From Gammaproteobacteria bacterium (GTDB lineage Bacteria > Pseudomonadota > Gammaproteobacteria > Thiohalospirales > Thiohalospiraceae), in NCBI GenBank assembly GCA_014762485.1, contig JABURU010000233.1:1-6549 (forward strand): a DNA stretch of 6,549 bases, read 5' to 3'. The position numbers were made by a program, and so were the translations under genes. This document shows, piece after piece, positions 5,067 to 6,549 of this stretch. Within the stretch, counting starts at the first letter, position 1; every line of letters begins with the position of its first letter. The notes beneath the pieces are model-generated. The model saw nothing but the letters and a program-made list of their open reading frames with translations. It ran no database searches and was not told where the DNA came from.

Positions 5067-6549
5067 GTTCGAGACCATTTTGCTTAATGACATAAGCTTC
5101 AAACTCATTAGCAGGTAATGCCTTGCTGAAATACCAGCCCTGTATTTCATCAGCACCATTAAATTTAAAGAACTGGTACTGTGCATCGGTTTCTATCCCT
5201 TCCGCAATCGTATGCATGCCCAGGCTGTTTGCCATATTGATTACCGCACGCGCGATCTCACCATGCTCTCCGGCATCATTAATATCTTTTACAAAGGCAC
5301 GATCGATCTTCAATGTATCGATAGGAAGATCCTGAATATAACTTAATGATGAATAACCGGTACCGAAGTCATCCATCGAGGTTTTCACACCTATTTTTTT
5401 TAACTGGGTTAGCATCTCTACACTTTGTTCAAAATCAGAAACCGCAATTCGCTCGGTAATTTCCAGTTCAAGTTGTGATGGACTTAGCTCCATCACGGTA
5501 ATCATTGCGCGCACAAAACTAACCAGATCTTTTTGTTTAAACTGTGGTGCAGACAGATTGATGCCGACACGAAGATCGCCTAACCCTTTATCCTTCCATT
5601 CGCCTAGCTTTTCACACACCGACTCGATAACAAACATACCGATCTGGTTTATCAGGCCGACCTCTTCGGCCAGTGGTATAAACTCATCGGGTGAAATAAA
5701 TCCATTTTCAGGATGGATCCAGCGAATCAATGCCTCAGCGCCTACCACCTTTTTGGTTTTTGCATCCACCTGCGGTTGATAATGCACTTCAAATTCCTGC
5801 GCACTAATGGCATGGCGTATATCACGCTCCATAACTATGTGTTTATAGGCCGCCTTTTCATCACCATCTTGGTGCAGCATGTATTGATTGCCACCATTCT
5901 TCGAGGCTTCACGCCTGGCAGCATCGGCTGAACGAATTAACTCCTCTACATTATCACCTGCCATAGGATAAATGCTGATGCCAATACTGGCCGTTAGAAA
6001 GATCTCTGTATCATTAATAACCAATGGCTCTGCAATCGATTTTAATATTTTCCTGGCAAATGCCTCAACTTCATGCACTGTCTGCATATCCGATAGCTGC
6101 AAAGCAAACACATCACCCTCATAACGGCAGACAAAACAACGGCTACACTCCATTTTTCCTATGCGCTCGGCAACCATTCTGAGTACCTGGTCACCAGCCA
6201 GATGATCAAAGCTATCGTTAATTTTCTTAAATCGATCCAGGCCTACAAACAATATAGCCAGTAGTGTTTCATCGGACTGACTCTCACGAATAGTAGATGG
6301 AAGATGTTCTTTGAAGTAAATTTTATTCGGCAACTCGGTAATACTGTCATAAAACGTCTTATAACGAATCAATTCTTCATTCTGAACACGTTGAGTAATA
6401 TCCTGAACCGTCACGGCCAGGCAATTTACTCCGGGACTTTTTTCAAAAATGGCGCCTTGATGTGCCACAACCTTGTCGCTTTTATCTGCAACACTAATAA
6501 CATGCTGCAGCTTATACGAGCTCTGATTTGTAATAGATTTAGTAATCAC
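4993..6549 (-). CDS. PAS-GGDEF-EAL protein, probable cyclic di-GMP phosphodiesterase (start outside the window)
   Basis: Positions below count from the window edge, where 518 residues are visible; the GTG at the edge is probably internal. Residues 1-58 are the end of a PAS/PAC sensor domain (VQDITQR, 49-54). A GGDEF domain follows (about 64-225), beginning YDSITELPNK. Its signature is EGDVF (144-148) instead of GGDEF, the first metal aspartate is replaced by Gly103 (FVGLD), and there is no RxxD inhibitory site, so cyclase activity is unlikely. The EAL domain (about 240-488) is intact: EAL (272-274), NLS (331-333), Glu363 in LEITE, DDFGTG (393-398), Lys414, AEGIE (449-453) and Gln470. It should therefore hydrolyse cyclic di-GMP, with the dead GGDEF as a possible GTP-sensing module. 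A tail of about 30 residues follows the domain and overlaps the convergent neighbour. Confidence 0.94.
   Translation of the reverse strand: MITKSITNQSSYKLQHVISVADKSDKVVAHQGAIFEKSPGVNCLAVTVQDITQRVQNEELIRYKTFYDSITELPNKIYFKEHLPSTIRESQSDETLLAILFVGLDRFKKINDSFDHLAGDQVLRMVAERIGKMECSRCFVCRYEGDVFALQLSDMQTVHEVEAFARKILKSIAEPLVINDTEIFLTASIGISIYPMAGDNVEELIRSADAARREASKNGGNQYMLHQDGDEKAAYKHIVMERDIRHAISAQEFEVHYQPQVDAKTKKVVGAEALIRWIHPENGFISPDEFIPLAEEVGLINQIGMFVIESVCEKLGEWKDKGLGDLRVGINLSAPQFKQKDLVSFVRAMITVMELSPSQLELEITERIAVSDFEQSVEMLTQLKKIGVKTSMDDFGTGYSSLSYIQDLPIDTLKIDRAFVKDINDAGEHGEIARAVINMANSLGMHTIAEGIETDAQYQFFKFNGADEIQGWYFSKALPANEFEAYVIKQNGLELTPNSQQNDVMAAIPQGVQTAQHH

Noticed and set aside
5390..5402. Run of eight A on the coding strand of the EAL gene as a programmed frameshift site
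   Set aside because: The zero frame continues through a fully conserved EAL domain, and no alternative product or stimulatory structure is evident.

Overview
The window looks like chromosomal DNA of a gammaproteobacterium of middling G+C. The main evidence is the translational GTPase BipA/TypA, which is close to the enterobacterial protein along its whole length, and a proline iminopeptidase of the Pseudomonas/Xanthomonas/Serratia type. No transposase, integrase, CRISPR array, tRNA or rRNA is visible. I do not assign a genus.

Layout from left to right. Positions 1-40 hold the first 13 codons of a leftward response regulator that runs off the window. Positions 101-1621 hold a leftward two-gene unit: an unrecognised four-helix membrane protein (1073-1621) followed 18 bp later by proline iminopeptidase (101-1054). 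Positions 1622-1949 are the longest non-coding stretch. It contains a perfect 22-bp palindrome with a third copy of its half-site, an orphan rightward terminator-like hairpin inside overlapping inverted repeats, and the typA terminator. Leftward typA occupies 1950-3764. A 117-bp divergent gap with two symmetric elements separates it from a rightward cytosolic alkaline-phosphatase-superfamily enzyme (3882-5066). That gene converges on, and overlaps by 74 bp, a leftward PAS-GGDEF-EAL protein (4993-6549, start outside the window) whose EAL site is intact and whose GGDEF site is degenerate.

The genes do not form one evident pathway. BipA is a ribosome-associated housekeeping GTPase. Proline iminopeptidase recycles N-terminal proline from peptides. 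The EAL protein probably degrades cyclic di-GMP. The phosphatase-superfamily enzyme has no known substrate. I see no complete novel system. The points most worth a second look are the palindrome upstream of the membrane protein/pip unit, the folded RNA candidate at 1807-1859, the unrecognised membrane protein, the CxxCxxC next to the broken GGDEF site, and the convergent gene overlap. Starts for typA, pip and the membrane protein were chosen downstream of the longest possible reading frame, for reasons given in each entry.
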